Below, in pieces: positions 12,301 through 26,117 of a DNA stretch of 64,000 nucleotides (the stretch's first letter is position 1; each line of letters starts with the position of its first letter). Source of the DNA: Paracyclopina nana (taxonomy: Eukaryota; Arthropoda; Copepoda; Cyclopoida; Cyclopettidae); the NCBI GenBank assembly GCA_019096065.1, contig JAGUCH010000002.1, forward strand, positions 7,142,501 to 7,206,500, given 5' to 3'. The position numbers and the translations under genes were made by a program. Under the pieces are notes generated by a model. It saw nothing but the letters and a program-made list of their open reading frames with translations, searched no databases and had not been told where the DNA came from.

Positions 12301-15300
12301 GAGTATTGGGCAAATTTGGGGGCGGGAATCGAAAAATGATGATCGAGCCGCAAGCCTTGGAGTACAAGGACACCGAGGACACAGCTGGCCCTTGCTTCAC
12401 CATCTACTTCCCGGAGCACAAAGACCCAATATCCTTGCCCGTTAAGAAGGTCATTGAAACAGCATTCAATGCCCTCAAGTCCTCCTCGACGGAGCCTGGA
12501 TTCTACAGGAAGCAATGCTGGGAAGTGATCAAGAGCTATCTTGTTGCATCGCTTCAGCTTGACGATGACAAGTCCACCCTGCTTAAACTTTTGGCCCATC
12601 CCTCATTCAGAGAAGGCCCCATTAACAGCATCATGGGCCCTCAGTATAGATGCTCGGATAAACAGGCCAGGTCTGTGCACCAAATGGCCGTTACGGGCAT
12701 GTTTGTGGCCGCGGCCATCAAGGAGCTCAGGCAAGCCGTGTTGCCCACCATGGTTGCGTTGGTCAGACACTACACTATGGTCGCTATCGCCCAACAGGTA
12801 GGCAATTTGATGCCATTGCTTAGGGTGTTATGTCAACTACTTTGTCAACCTTTTAGGCTGGTCCTTTTCCTATGTTCAACAAGCAAAGTAAGCTGTCAGG
12901 CATGGACCCATTGGTCCTCATCGACGCAATGGCTGTAATCATGGGCCACGAAGAAAAGGAACTGTGCAAACCAGGCCACTTAGCCATGGTCCTCATATTG
13001 GACACTGCCACTAACATCTTAGGCAACAAAGAACGTGCATGCAGACTGCCTATCATGGAGACATTGGCTGAAAAAATGTGCGCACTATGCTACGAGAGAG
13101 CTTGGTACTCAAAGCTGGGAGGTTGCATTGCCATCAAATTCCTTTTCGAGAGAATGGATCTGCGTTGGGTCTTTCAGCACCAGTTCAGTTTTCTCAAGGC
13201 TCTCCTGTTCGTCATGATGGACAGCACTGGCGAGGTCAGCTCCGGTGCTGTGGATATGGCTAAATCCAATTTGGAGAAAATGTTGCAACTTTGCGCCACA
13301 CCATTGGACGAGTCTACTGCAAGTCTAAAAGAGGTCCAAGACAAGTCCTTGGCTGATGTCATCCATGAACTGGTCCGCCAGGTGACGAGCCCTAACAGTT
13401 TTGTGCGTGAGCAAGCAATGAACTCGTTGAAGATACTGGCTGAGATCACCAACACGCCTGTCACTGAAGTTATGGCTCCCCACAAAGATGTCCTCCAAGA
13501 CATGATTCCACCGAAGAAGCATTTGCTTAGGCATCAGCCAGTCAATGCACAAATCGGCTTGATGGATGGCAACACGTTTTGCACTACTTTGGAACCTCGA
13601 CTGTTCACCATCGACCTGAAGATTTTAGAGCACAAAGTGTTTTTCACGGAGCTCTTGTCTCTATGTGAGGCCGATGATGCAAGCCTACAAAAATTGCCCT
13701 GCTACAAAACTTTTTCCGATTTGGTCCCTCTGAGGAAATCTGCTCTCAGAGCTTTGGCCGCATGTCATTACATACCTGAATGCAGGGAGAAGATCTTCCA
13801 GGTCTTGTTTCGGGCTCTGAATAATGCCAACAAGGAGCTAGTTGAGGCTGGTTTTGAGTGCATGAAAAAGTTCCTCGAAGGCCACTCGATGGAGACGGAA
13901 AGTGTCGCAACCATGTCTAGAAATTTGGCCAACACAGTCCAAGATTTTCGAAACATTAACCCTAATCTGCTCTTGAGGTTGAACTACTTGGCCCAGCTTT
14001 TCCCTGCTGCATTCAATGACACCAAAATATGCGAGCATCTGCTTAGTGACTTGAGGAAGTGGCTTGAGCAAGCAATTGTAGCTTACAAACAACATCTTCA
14101 GGTAAGAAGTTAAAATCCATTGGCTTCACTTGCATTGCCAACCATTCGTTTCCAATTATAGGGCAACAACAAGACCGTTGGGCAACAACAGTTAAAGGTT
14201 GCTGCTGATATTTTGAAGCTCTACATCCAAATACCAATCACGCTTCAAGTCAATAATCTGATTGACATGCTTTGTAAGCTAGTCTTGACCACTGAAAAAA
14301 CCATGTCCATGGAGCCAGGATCGATTCTAAGAGTGCCATTGATGGGAGCCTTGGCTAGGTTTCCCTCTGAGACGATTGACTACTTCATCTCTGAAAATCA
14401 GTCACGTGACCCAAAGGCCTCTAGGTTTATGTCCTTCATGTTGGGCCATCAGAGCCCAGAAGGACAGGTGATTCGCAATGCATTGAAAGCCAAAACTGAC
14501 AAACTAGTCCAGCTTTTGGGAAGCGCTCATAACCAAATGATGACCAAGCCTGACGAGACAATTCCAATCTTAGCTGAAATCCAATTTTCATGCATTCGCG
14601 TTGTCTACATAATGAGCAAAATGGACCCAGATTGGACCCGTGAGCAGCCTGGTCTAATAACTACACTGAGGACAATATGGAACCAAGACTGTTACCATAA
14701 CAAGTTCCATCATGGTGACCATCAAAGAGTGGACTACACGCATTGGAAAGAGCCCAAGTTCATTGTCAAGGTGCTTCTAGAGTACTTCAAAATGTTCCCC
14801 GACACAGAGATACTGCTCCTCTTTCAACTCATGCGAGCCTTGTGCGGCCGTTTTGTGGCTGACTTTCAGTTCTTGAAGGACTATGTGGAGCTGGAAGTTT
14901 GCTACAAGTTTAGCGTGGATTGGAAGCGGGCGGCATTTTTCGAATTTATCCGTCTGTGGAAAATCCCCGAGAGCCTGTCTCAAGATCTTAAGGCCAAGAT
15001 CCTGCAGTACGTCATTATTCCCATGTTTGCCAACAGCTTTGAAAAAGGCGAGACAGACGCCATAATTGGCGGTCCCCCCGCTCCAGAAACTGATTCAGAG
15101 GACAACGTGGTCTCTGCCTTCATTTGCAACATCATCGAAACTGGGGACGTGCATCCCACATCAGACGCAGTCCGTATTTTGCTTCTACAATTTTCCTGCC
15201 TTCTTGTGGATGAAGGTGCAGCCCATATCCACAACGCTGGAAACAAAAAGCAAGAGGGTACCAAGCTGCGGAAACTGATGACTTATGCGTGGCCATGCCT

Positions 15301-18300
15301 GCTTTCGAAAAACTGCGTAGACCCTGCCACAAGATACCACGGACACCTGCTGCTCAGCCACATCATCGCCAAGTTCGCCATTCACAAGAGAATTGTTCTC
15401 CAAGTGTTTCACAGCTTGCTCAAAGCCCACGCTGTAGAGGCTCGAAATGTTGTTCGACAGGCGTTGGAGATCTTGACGCCATCCATGCCTGGGCGAATGG
15501 AGGATGGTAATACCATGTTGACCCACTGGACCAAGAAGATCATTTTAGAAGAGGGGCATACGGGCTCGCAGTTGGTGCACATTCTCCAGCTAGTGGTCAA
15601 GCACTACAAAGTTTACTATCCTGTGCGGCACCATTTGATCCAGTACATCGTAAGCTCCATCCAGAGGCTCGGCTTCAATGCGGCAGCCACGATTGAGCAG
15701 AAAAAACTGGCCGTCGACCTTTGTGAAATTGCCATCAAATGGGAAGTGCAACGCGTACGCGATGACTTCAGCGGAGCATCCGCGACCTCAGAGGACGCAT
15801 TGCTCGGAATGGTTGGTGTGAAACGACCTCCTCCCTCAGACGTCGTAATCGATCCGGCCAAAAAAATGGCCAAAGTTACCGTAGCGGCTCCTAATTCGGG
15901 TGGCTCAGTTTCAGTTGCAAACGGGGCCTCTATTGACAACGGACAAAGCAAGCCTCTCAACAAGATCCATAGTGACTCAATTGTCAATTATCTATTGCGA
16001 CTGGCGTGTCAAGTTGGCGAAGGTGGAGGCCAACCTGCTGCTGCAGCGGCCGCAGGACCCACTCAAGGAGAACTACTCAGCCGAAGATGCGTTGCATTGC
16101 TGAAAAGTGCATTGAAGCCCGACATCTGGGGCAACTGCGACCTCAAGTTGCTCGCGTTCGACAAGATTTTAGACGGGCAACAAGGAGTGGCCTCGTCTAC
16201 CCCGAATCTGGCCAACATTTGTACTTGCTTGGATATCATGTCCTTTTTGCTGACTGTGCTGAGAAAAGACCAAATTCTCGCGGCCTTTAAGCCGTTGCAG
16301 AAGGCCATTGCTCAGTGTATGCGCAGCAACAATTCCAAGGTTATTCGGGCCGTCCATACGCTGATGTCTAGGCTCATGACGCAGTTTCCCACTGAGCCAA
16401 CCAATTCACCGGTTGCTTCTAAGCACGAGGAGTTGACTCAACTCTATGCCAACGTTGGGACTGTCATCCAGGACGGCCTCGGCAACTTTGAAAGGAACCT
16501 TCAAGCGCCACCAGCTTCACTTTTTGGAACGCTCATGATGCTGAAAGCTGCCTGTATCAGCAACGCTTGCTACATTGACCGTCTGATTTCCACGTAAGTC
16601 GATTTGAATTTTCTTTTCTCTTGAAATGTTTGCTCTACCTCCGTGACATTTTCTTGTCACAGGTTTATGAGAGTCTTGGAGAGGCTTGCGAAAGAGCATT
16701 TAAGGCCAACAACTCAAGAAAACACAGCAGCAGCATCCGAGCTTCTCATCCTAAGCCTCGACCTTGTGAAGAATCGAGTTGCCGTGATGGGACAAGATAT
16801 TCGAAAAGCCTTTATTGGCACAATTCTGGTGGGCCTTATCGAGAAGTCAACCGATGTAAAGGTTATGAAAGCAATCACGAAAATGCTGGAGGACTGGATG
16901 AAGAACAAGGACGTTAAAATGATGAACCAAGGCCCCAACTTAAAGGAGAAGTCGATCCTTTTGGTCAAAATGATGCAATTTGTCGAGAAACGATTCCCAG
17001 ACGACGCAGAGCTAAACGGCCAGTTCCTGGAGCTCATCAACTATGTGTACAGGGACGAGAACCTCAAAAACACAGAGTTGACCTCAAAGCTGGAACCGGC
17101 CTTTTTGAGCGGCCTCCGGTGCACGCAACCACATATTAGGGCGAAATTTTTTGAGGTAAATTTTTGCTACAGAAATCTATTATTTTTTAAAACTCCTTGG
17201 TTTGGGTATTGCTAAAAGCTTGATGCGTTGTGATGTATTACTTTACGTATACGTAGCTACAGAGTGTTTCATAAAAAGTGCGAATTCGGAGAATGAAAAT
17301 ATTGCTTCGTGAAAAATTGATTTCCAAAAAAGTTGATTAACCCAAGTCATATAATCTGTATGAATTGTCGGTTTCAGTTGACACATTTGTCTTAAAAGCA
17401 ATTGGCAATCTGTGTAAAGAAAATCTCTAAAAATGTATCTCTTTACTCGAGGCCCGCGACACTCAAAAATAATTTTTAGAATTGTTAATTATGCTTGTGA
17501 GCAGTTGAAAGTTCAGATTGCGTTTTAATGGCATGCAGCGATTTTGATTCACATTGACTTAAAGAATGTCCAACCCAAACTCTTTACAATACCCAAAAAT
17601 ACAAATTTTCTGAAAGCTCATGTTCTTAGGGTTTATTTGGTAGTAATTTATAAATCCTGGCCTATGGCTTCCTGTAACATACAATTTTCAAACGTCTAGC
17701 GCCTACAGTTTATTATTTTTTGAGATCATTAATATCAATGTCCCAGTCTACAAAAAGGAGATCAAACGTTTCTTATTTCATAAGCAAGTCTGTAAAATGC
17801 ACTCAAATTGAGGTGTTAGTTACCAAACTTATTATGCAAAATTAATCAACTGTTAACATGGCTATATCTCCGTTTTTGTTCATCCTAGCGATTTTACTAT
17901 GAAGTAACATAAGTTTTATTTTATGAATTTTAGCGGGGGTCATTGAAGCTAACTACCCTAAAAAAGGAATTTTTTTGCGATAAACGTTATGCCAGGATGT
18001 TTATTTTGTCGCCAAAGGAACCCTTTCAGAAAGCATATAATTTTTGGATGTTGTAAATGTTTGGGTTAGGTCCTTTGCCAAGTTAATGTGGGTTGCCATT
18101 TTTTCCGGTGCAATTAGACATTTTTAAAATTGCGAAAGTCGCTCATTTTTGAGAATATGCTATTTTTTCAATTCACTTTATATGGATCCATATCTCTGCT
18201 TCTGGGCTACATTTTAGGACATACCAGAATGTCATAGCTTTCAAAATGAAGAGTCAAATGCATGAACTAGACGTGGTTTCTTATTATTTATTATTTTATC

Positions 18301-21300
18301 ATTTAAGGTTTTTGACACGAGTATGAGAAAAAGGCTAAACGACAGGCTGCTGTACATAGTATGCTCGCAAAATTGGGAGTCCATGGGCCCTCACTATTGG
18401 ATCAAGCAGTGCCTTGAGCTCGTACTGTCTACGGCCTCTGCAGCCACTCCCGTGACCAATTGCTCCCCAACCAGCCACTTGCCCTCGGTGACCTCGGTGA
18501 TCAATGCGGCGGACCCCAATGAAAGAAACGAGTTCACAATGCTAAGCATCATTAAAGAAGAACCAATGATGATGATGATGATGGACAGCTCTGAGGACGA
18601 GCGCGTGCCAGTCGATGAACTGGCTGACATTGAGCTAGCCTCACATAAAGAGTCCTCCACGAGGACTTCGTCCCTTAATCAGCTAATTGCAAAGCAGTAC
18701 AAGTTCCTCGAATCTGCCCGAGAGCACAGAACTGTCCACTTTTTGTCAGCCATGTGTCAGTTGGCTCATATGGAAGCCAGCCTAGCCGAAGACATTTGGC
18801 TAAATTTCTTCCCCAGCGTATGGCAGATTTTGAGCGAAAAGCAACGCGAGGCTTTGTCAAATGAACTTGTGCCATTCATATGTTCTGGAGCCCACTTGTT
18901 ACAAAGGGACTGTCAGCCATCAGCTTTGAACACATTTGTGGAGGCGGTCTCCAGATGTCGACCCGTTGTGGAAATCAAGCCTACTTTGCTCAAGTATCTG
19001 GGCAAGTCGCACAACTTGTGGCATCGTTCGACTTTGTTGCTCGAGAAAATGGCGTTTGAGGGCGAAGGCAACAACACCCAAGAAGCCATGGATGCCTTGA
19101 GTGAAATGTACTCCCTTCTCAAGGAAGAGGATATGTGGGCAGGCCTGTGGCAGAAGAAGGCCAAGTATCAAGAGACCAACATTGCCATTGCATATGAACA
19201 GCAAGGCTACTTTGAGCAAGCCCAAGGCGCTTACGAGCTAGCCATGTCCAAGTACAGAAACGACTACAACAACGGGGCCTCGCCAGTGGCGTTACAGCAG
19301 GAGATTAAGTTGTGGGAAGAGCATTGGCTGCGCAGCTCCAAGGAATTAAATCAATGGGAAATCTTGTTAGAATACGGCAGCTCGAAAGGCGTGACAAACC
19401 CATTCTTGGTCTTGGAGTCTGCGTGGCACAAACCAGCCTGGTCCTCAGTCAAGGATGCTTTGTCCCAGGTGGAGCCTGGCTGCCCCAAGGAGTTGGGTTG
19501 GAAGTTGCACCTCTTCCGCGGTTACTTGGCTATTTGCAATCCCACCGAGGACACGATTGCGGCCAACGCTTTACAGCTTCAGCAACCGTTGAACACAGTG
19601 GACCGTTTTGTCGACTTGTCCTCCAACCATTGCATCAAAGAGTGGAGGAGATTGCCGCACATAGTTTCCCATGTGCATTTGACCTATCTCCAGGTAATTT
19701 CTTTCTTTTTTAAAGTAAATTTTCGCACGTAATTCAATATTTTCAAATGTTATTTAGGCTGCACAGCAAGTTATGGAGCTTCAAGAGGCGGCTCAAATAC
19801 ACAAAGGACTCTCGCAGGGCCATCAAAACTCACATCATGACATGAAAGCCATCGTGAAGACGTGGCGCAACCGACTGCCTGTGATCAGTGACGACCTAAG
19901 TCATTGGTCTGAGATTTTCACCTGGAGGCAACATCACTACAAGTTCATAGCCACCCACTACAATTCGGACCAAAAGGCTACCACTGACCAGCAAGCCTCG
20001 TCACATTCCATGCTGGGCGTTCACGCCTCTGCGCAAGCCATCATCCACTTTGGGAAGATCGCGAGGAAGCACAACTTGACGTCCGTGTGTGTCGACAGCC
20101 TATCCAAGATTTACACGATCGCCTCGGTGCCCATTGTGGACTGCTTCCAAAAGATAAGGCAGCAGGTCAAGTGCTACGTTCAGACTGCAGCAACATTGGG
20201 CAAAAATGAGCTGCAGGAAGGGCTTGACGTCATTGAAAGCACCAACCTTAAATACTTCACCAAGCAGATGACGGCCGAGTTCTATGCGCTCAAAGGAATG
20301 CTTCAGGCCCAAATCGGCAAGAGCGATGAGGCCAATAAGGCCTTCTCTGCTGCCGTGCAGATGCACGACACTCTCGTCAAGGCTTGGGCACTCTGGGGAG
20401 AATACCTCGAGACTGTATTTACCAAGGAGCCCAATGCCAAAACGAGGAATATCCGACACGGCGTTGAAGCCATCACTTGCTACTTGCATGCCTGTCGCCA
20501 CCAGGACGAGTCCAAGTCACGCAAGTACTTGGCTAAAGTCATTTGGCTATTGACCTATGACGATGAAAAGCTTGCCCTGGCTGATGCCGTGGACAAGTAC
20601 AACGTCGGAGTGCCACCGATTCAGTGGTTGCCATGGATCCCTCAATTGCTCACGTGCCTTGTAAGAAACGAAGGCAAGCTCATTATCAACCTCTTGTCCA
20701 ATGTTGGCAGGATGTTCCCACAGGCTGTCTACTTTCCTATAAGGACATTATATTTAACTCTGAAAATTGAGCAACGCGAACGCTTTAAGGCCTCGGGAGA
20801 TATTGCCGGCACAGCTACCGGCGCAGTGTCGGAACGACGCAGTTCGGACAGCCCAAGTGGGCAAGATTCCAGCTCTCAAGGAAGCAGCGGACAACCGCAG
20901 CAAGCTACCGTAGGCCCCGCGTCCGCCAATGAGCAGGGACCAATCAAGGCCACCGTGCCAATGTGGAGATGCTCCAGAATCATGCACATGCAACGTGATT
21001 TGCACCCTACCGTGCTGTCTTCGCTGGAGGGAATTGTCGATCAAATGGTCTGGTTCAGGGAGAACTGGTACGAGGAAGTATTGCGACAGCTGCGACAGGG
21101 TCTGGCCAAATGCTACGTCATCGCATTCGACAATATGGGTGGTGTCACGGATGCTACCATCACCCCGCACACGCTCAACTTTGTCAAGAAACTGGTAGCC
21201 ACCTTTGGCATTGGAATTGAGAACTTTGGCAACACGGCTTACACTACGGGCTCCTCATCGGCCGCCAACGAGAGCCTCGTCAGAAGAGCTCAAGCTTCTC

Positions 21301-22715
21301 AGCAAGACCCTGTCTTCCAAAAAATGAAGTCCGAGTTCACGTCGAGCTTCGACTTCACTGCACCGAACGCCAACAACCTGCAGAACTTGATCCAGAAGCT
21401 GAAGAAGTGGATCAAAATATTGGAGGCGAAAACGAGGACGCTGCCCAAGTCGTTCTTGATCGAGGAGAAGTGTCGATTCTTGTCCAATTTCAGCCGGCAA
21501 ACAGCTGAGGTTGAGCTGCCAGGAGAATTGCTGTTGCCCAAGCACTCTCACTATCAGGTGTACATTCAGCGGTTCATGCCCAGAGTGGAAATTGTGCAGA
21601 AGCACAATGCAGCCGCTCGTCGACTATACATTCGAGGACACAACGGCAAAATCTACCCTTATTTGGTGATCAGCGATTCTGGGCTCGCCGATGCGCGTAG
21701 AGAGGAACGCGTTCTCCAGCTTATCCGCATGATGAATCACATGCTAGGAAAGCACAAGGAGACATCGAAGAGGTTCTTAAACTTCACTGTCCCGAGAGTT
21801 GTTGCAGTGTCACCGCAAATGAGGCTTGTCGAAGACAACCCTTCGTCTATATCCCTGCTGGACATCTACAAGAACCGCTGTGTCAAGCAGGGACTTGACC
21901 ATGACAACCCCATTGCAAGATATTACGAGAGGCTTGCCACAGTTCAGGCTCGGGGGGGTCAGGCCAGCCAGCAAGTGTTGAGAGAAATCCTGAAAGAAGT
22001 GCAAAACTCGATGGTGCCCAAAACGATGCTGAAGGACTGGGCCAGTCAGTCTTTTGCATCAGCCACAGATTACTGGACGTTCCGCAAAATGTTCACCCTT
22101 CAGTTGGCCTTGGCAGCCTTTGCCGAGTATGTTCTGCATTTAGCCAGGCTCAACCCTGACATGATGTACATCCACCAGGATTCCGGGCTAGTGAACATAT
22201 CATACTACAAATTCGATGTGGACGATGTCAGTGGGAAGTTGGACAGCAACCGACCGGTGCCGTTCCGCATGACGCCGAACATCACGGAATTCGTTACCCC
22301 CGTGGGCGTAGCAGGTCCTTTGACAGCCTCAATGATCTCGGCCGCCCGGTGCTTTGTTCAACCAAGCTTCAAAATCGCATCCATTCTGAGAGCCGTGCTA
22401 AGGGACGAAATGATTGCGTGGAACAAGAAAAATGGTGCCAATGCCGCCGCCAATAATACGAATGCAGCCCACAGTACGTCTCCAGCTTCGGTCACAGCCA
22501 ATTCAGAGGCTGCAGCTGCCAATGCTGAGCTTGAGAATAGAGATCGAGAGCTCATCATCAGCCTCGTGACCAAGGCTGTCACGGTCATCACTCAAAGACT
22601 CACAAGCTTGTCCGCATTTGATGGTGTCGATAGCAAAGTGGGCACATTGGTAGCCACCGCAAAATCCCACGACAACCTTTGCCGCATGGACCCCGCTTGG
22701 CATCCATGGCTATAA
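9348..22715 (+). CDS. TRRAP: TRRAP / Nipped-A, PIKK-family pseudokinase
   Basis: Giant scaffold of the SAGA and TIP60/NuA4 histone acetyltransferase complexes, contacting transcription activators in the nucleus. Eight exons (9348-10413, 10477-12221, 12282-12797, 12857-14101, 14162-16593, 16663-17155, 18308-19693, 19758-22715) sum to about 3,946 aa; human TRRAP has about 3,860. Most of the length is HEAT-type helical repeat. A FAT region follows in exons 7-8. The PI3K-like domain begins near residue 3570 (RLYIRGHNGKIYPYL), and the FATC end reads MDPAWHPWL. The catalytic loop is replaced by QDSGLVNISYYKFD, as in other TRRAPs, so no kinase activity is expected. Gln-rich and Ser/Thr-rich inserts lie near 10905-11000 and 20820-20930. 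Six introns are 59-69 bp; intron 6 is 1,152 bp. The first in-frame ATG is 9348, with another at 9351. Confidence 0.97.
17156..18307 (+). other. Long intron 6 of TRRAP
   Basis: This 1,152-bp intron has standard GT and AG ends and restores KFFE-VFDTSM across the join. No coding frame or clear terminal repeat was found inside. It is nearly twenty times longer than the other introns of the gene, which suggests inserted, now unrecognisable sequence. Confidence 0.7.
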
Positions 22716-22753
22716 TTAAATTGCTTATTCGTGCGATGATGTGCCCTGATCAG

Positions 22754-22759
22754 CAATAA
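22754..22759 (+). terminator. Polyadenylation signal of TRRAP
   Basis: AATAAA lies 38 bp beyond the TRRAP stop codon, before the convergent receptor-like gene. Confidence 0.65.
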
Positions 22760-22901
22760 ACCATTATTTCAAGACTTCTTTAAAGAGTTCAGATGATTTT
22801 TGCTGGTAAAATCTACGTTGCACGTAATTTTTGTCTTTTTTTTAGTTTGCTCTCAGACCGCGTCTTGGAACTCCTCGTAAGTTTATTTTTAGATTCAAAA
22901 T

Positions 22902-23886
22902 TCACTTGGCCCTGCAAAAACAAAAGGCTAAAATATCTCGGTTGAAAACAATGATGTAGAGTGGGGCAATCCCATAGGTTATAGAGAAGGGTACAATTAG
23001 CTGCGTTATTGTCTTGAATAGGATGGGATCACTTCCTTCTGCAAAAAAGGGCAGCGCCACCATAACTATGGCAAACACTAGAAAAGCCAAATGTGGAGCA
23101 GTTGTATTTATCGACAAATTGCCATGGGATGTGTTGAACTTGGTACGCTTTGGACTGGTGGGCTGAACCGACGATCTGGATTTCACTTTCTTAATCCAAA
23201 TATGTAAATTGGTTAAGGTGCTGATGACGACAAAGGTTTTGAAAAGTGGATCGTACAGTCAGTAATTAAAATTGTGAATGCGTTAGCCTTGCCCTGGCGA
23301 ACCATATAGCGTACCTGAAAATGGGATCATCTGAATTGTCGTAATAGCCAGTCATGAGAAACACCATTCCATGCTCTTTGTTTTTGCCCATACTCTTGAA
23401 AGTGCCGAGAAGAAAGCTCAGAACCAAATTGTTCATCAAAAGGAATCTACCTAGAAATATTTCTTCGAATGGCGGAATTCCTTTCCACAGAAAAATACAC
23501 AAGTATCTCAAAATCAGCCTCTCTATCACGCCAAACATCACAAAAAATGCTCCAACCGCTTTTGGCCATACAAAAAGAAACCAAAATACCGTCGAGTTCA
23601 AAGGTCCCGACAGAGTGCGAATAATGAATGTTGGCACATAAATGACGTTGAAAAAGCTGGACAAGCATATAGCAGTTACCAGTTGGTTGAGAATCGTTCG
23701 CTTTTGGCTGTCGCCACCACATAGCTCATACAGTGTGATCATGCTCGAAGTTGTCACGTTAATTATGAAATTGACGATGAAATGAGCCAAAAAATAATAA
23801 GAAATCGACTCTCTTCCTACGAAATAATCCAGAGGTTTTGTCAAAACGTTTATGGTCACATTTGGCTCGATTTCAATCAAAACCAT
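22902..23886 (-). CDS. Seven-helix receptor-like protein, copy 1
   Basis: Multi-pass membrane protein, paralogous to the gene at 27770-28796. Exon 1 is 23886-23315, starting at the ATG of MVLIEIEPN; exon 2 ends at 22902. Seven hydrophobic segments can be counted. ERLILRYL after the third resembles the E/DRY region of class A GPCRs, and GIAPLYIIV near the end sits where NPxxY would be. Both copies carry the exact segment GGDSQKRTILNQ. The acceptor is odd: alignment to the paralogue needs exon 2 to start at 23259 after TG, not AG. A normal AG at 23222-23221 also keeps frame but drops 13 residues of the fifth helix. The ligand is unknown and the GPCR call is inferred from topology. Confidence 0.6.
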
Positions 23887-24785
23887 GTTCTTGCACTGGC
23901 AAGATAGGCCACAGAACTGCAGATGCGCTATTCGAAAACCGCTCTCCGATAGCAAAAATTAGCTTATTCTGAACTCTGAAGGAGCATGTGATAACTGCTA
24001 GTTTCCCGCATGGTGAAAGCGAAAAAACAACTGCTAATTGGAGCTAAGGTAAGCGTCTCACTTCATATTTTGAGTTTATGAGTGTTAGTGCCTAATTTTT
24101 TAGCCGAGCGAGGCGAAGTCATCAGCCAAAGGCAACCGAAGGAGCTAAGCAGCGAATAGTATGCAATCCTCTATACGCTGATGTAAGCGCTAAGCCCAGG
24201 CGGAAAAGCACCGCTCGCCGCAATGGACGCCAAATTGCTCCTTCCATTTTCCTTCTAGCATGGCCTTGAGAAGATATTTGGCTTGAAGCAGAGTTCATCA
24301 TCCAGAAGCAGCGTTCTGAAAGATTTAAAGAGTTTTTTTTAGCTATTTATTTCGAGCTGGGGCTCGTAAAGTAGGGTCATTAAATAGCTGAGCGAGGATT
24401 TTAAAATGGGAAAACTCGAGTACAGCTTTACTAGCCCGAGCCTGCGAGGGCTGTAATTGTACGAGGTAGCGTGCTAATCGCTCGTTCGCGGCCTAGAGGT
24501 GTATAATACTATATTACAGTATATAAAAGCTGAAAAGTTCGTTACAAAAGGGAGCGATTGAAAAATAGTCTAAATAATCAATTTTTTCAATCAAACCTGC
24601 AAAACTAAGTTAAACTGAATTGTCATGACCTGACGTAAATTATCCGGAAATTGCGTCAAACTGCACGGTTTTCTTACGCGCGCTGTACGTGTTTCCTTGA
24701 GTGCATTTGGGCGAGCCGCCGTTGGCGCCATATTTACAGAGAGGTAGAATATACTACCTAAAGCGTACATGCAGGTCTTTAATAC
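23887..24785. other. Intergenic region with a palindromic-element end
   Basis: No gene is recognised. At about 24372-24412 lies a copy of the terminal sequence of the element at 31677-32574 (GGGTCATTAAATAGCTGAG, then GATTTTAAAATGG). A matching far end was not found, so it is probably a fragment. A 69-codon minus-strand frame at 24591-24800 has no recognisable similarity. Confidence 0.45.
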
Positions 24786-25429
24786 TACCCAACCAGACAA
24801 ACGGTTAGTATTCTTTCTGAATTTTATTGATACGTAAAATTTATTTTATAATTTTGATAAAACAATAATATATTATATTATTCTTTACTGCTATTGTTTG
24901 ATGAATATGATTATAAAAATTATGTACTGTTAATATTCGTTGAGATATGATTTTTTCAAATTTGCCATTTCGCTCAATTTTGACCTAAATTTTATCATGC
25001 CTTTTTTCATTGAATCTACTTTACTTTTCTTTATAACATTTATTTTAATGACGACAGTGATTTTTAAGTAGTAGATTTTATTTTTTTAATTATTATTGTC
25101 TATAAAAATAAGTATTTTCTAAGTAGGAACAACGTACTATTCAACAGTCAATACACAAAAATTACTATTTTATTTTTTTCGCTGCATTATAAATTGAACC
25201 ATTGCACTTTCTATAATTGATAAATGTACTAAATTGATATTTTATAAATAATAAAATGACAATTAATTCCTTCTTTTTTACTGTCCCTTAATACAAATGT
25301 ATATTTTATTAGTAATATATTGAGAAAATTTTAGCGTTTTAATTAAATAGTTTGAAAATTTTCAATAAAATTATATTATTTGTTGAAAGTTTATAATGAT
25401 GCTATTTACTATTGACTACTTATTTAGAT

Positions 25430-25906
25430 GTGCATCTCTTGCATCAAGCAAGAAGAAGTGTTCTTATTTGGAATTTAATCTGTACTTAACTAATTAACAT
25501 ACTCTGTATTTTTGCTGTATCTTCTGAAATACTTTATCTCGCAATGAGGTAGGCCGTATCGCTATTAAAGGGTGTTCATCTATGCCTTGTTTCCTTAAAA
25601 TCTTACGACAGCCTTAAACAAAATCCTTAAGTTTTCGTACTTATGATTAATCAAAACACTTCTAGCTCATATGACCAAAAGAGGTCGGAAAAGTGGTCTG
25701 ATTGAAGCTATGAAAAGTGAGTAAAAATGATCATCTCTGAAATAGAAAGCTTAAGTAAAAGGCAATTTAACGGAAGGAAAAAATTTCCTTGGTAGGTGAA
25801 CACAGCATTATTGCCATACATGACTGTGCACTCAATCAGCATCTCTTGCATCAAGTGTTCTTAATCGGAATTTAATCTATACTTAATTAATTAACATCTA
25901 CATATA
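25430..25906 (+). repeat. Direct repeat pair inside AT-rich element
   Basis: The stretch GCATCTCTTGCATCAAG followed by GTGTTCTTA, GGAATTTAATCT and ACTTAA.TAATTAACAT occurs at 25431-25500 and again at 25838-25904, in the same orientation about 400 bp apart. Confidence 0.65.
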
Positions 25907-26117
25907 CTACGAAATGTGAATATTTTTATAAGTAGATATTCAATTTTAATTAAAAATCATACTTAATTCAAACCTAAGTTTAAGTAAGAATCAATGTATT
26001 TTTTACAAATTATACCAAAAAAAATAGTAATTTAATACTCATTGATTTAGTTGATCATTTGAAAAAACAACAACTATATTTTAATCAATAGATAATCTGT
26101 AATCTACCAATAAAAAC

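Noticed and set aside
22890-22915. Acceptor-like sequence (TTTGTTTTTGCAG) at the end of receptor-like copy 1
   Set aside because: It lies directly before the stop codon; the paralogue ends at a similar point without a further exon.
24591-24800. Minus-strand 69-codon frame
   Set aside because: No similarity recognised, no splice partners, and it crosses the border of the AT-rich element.
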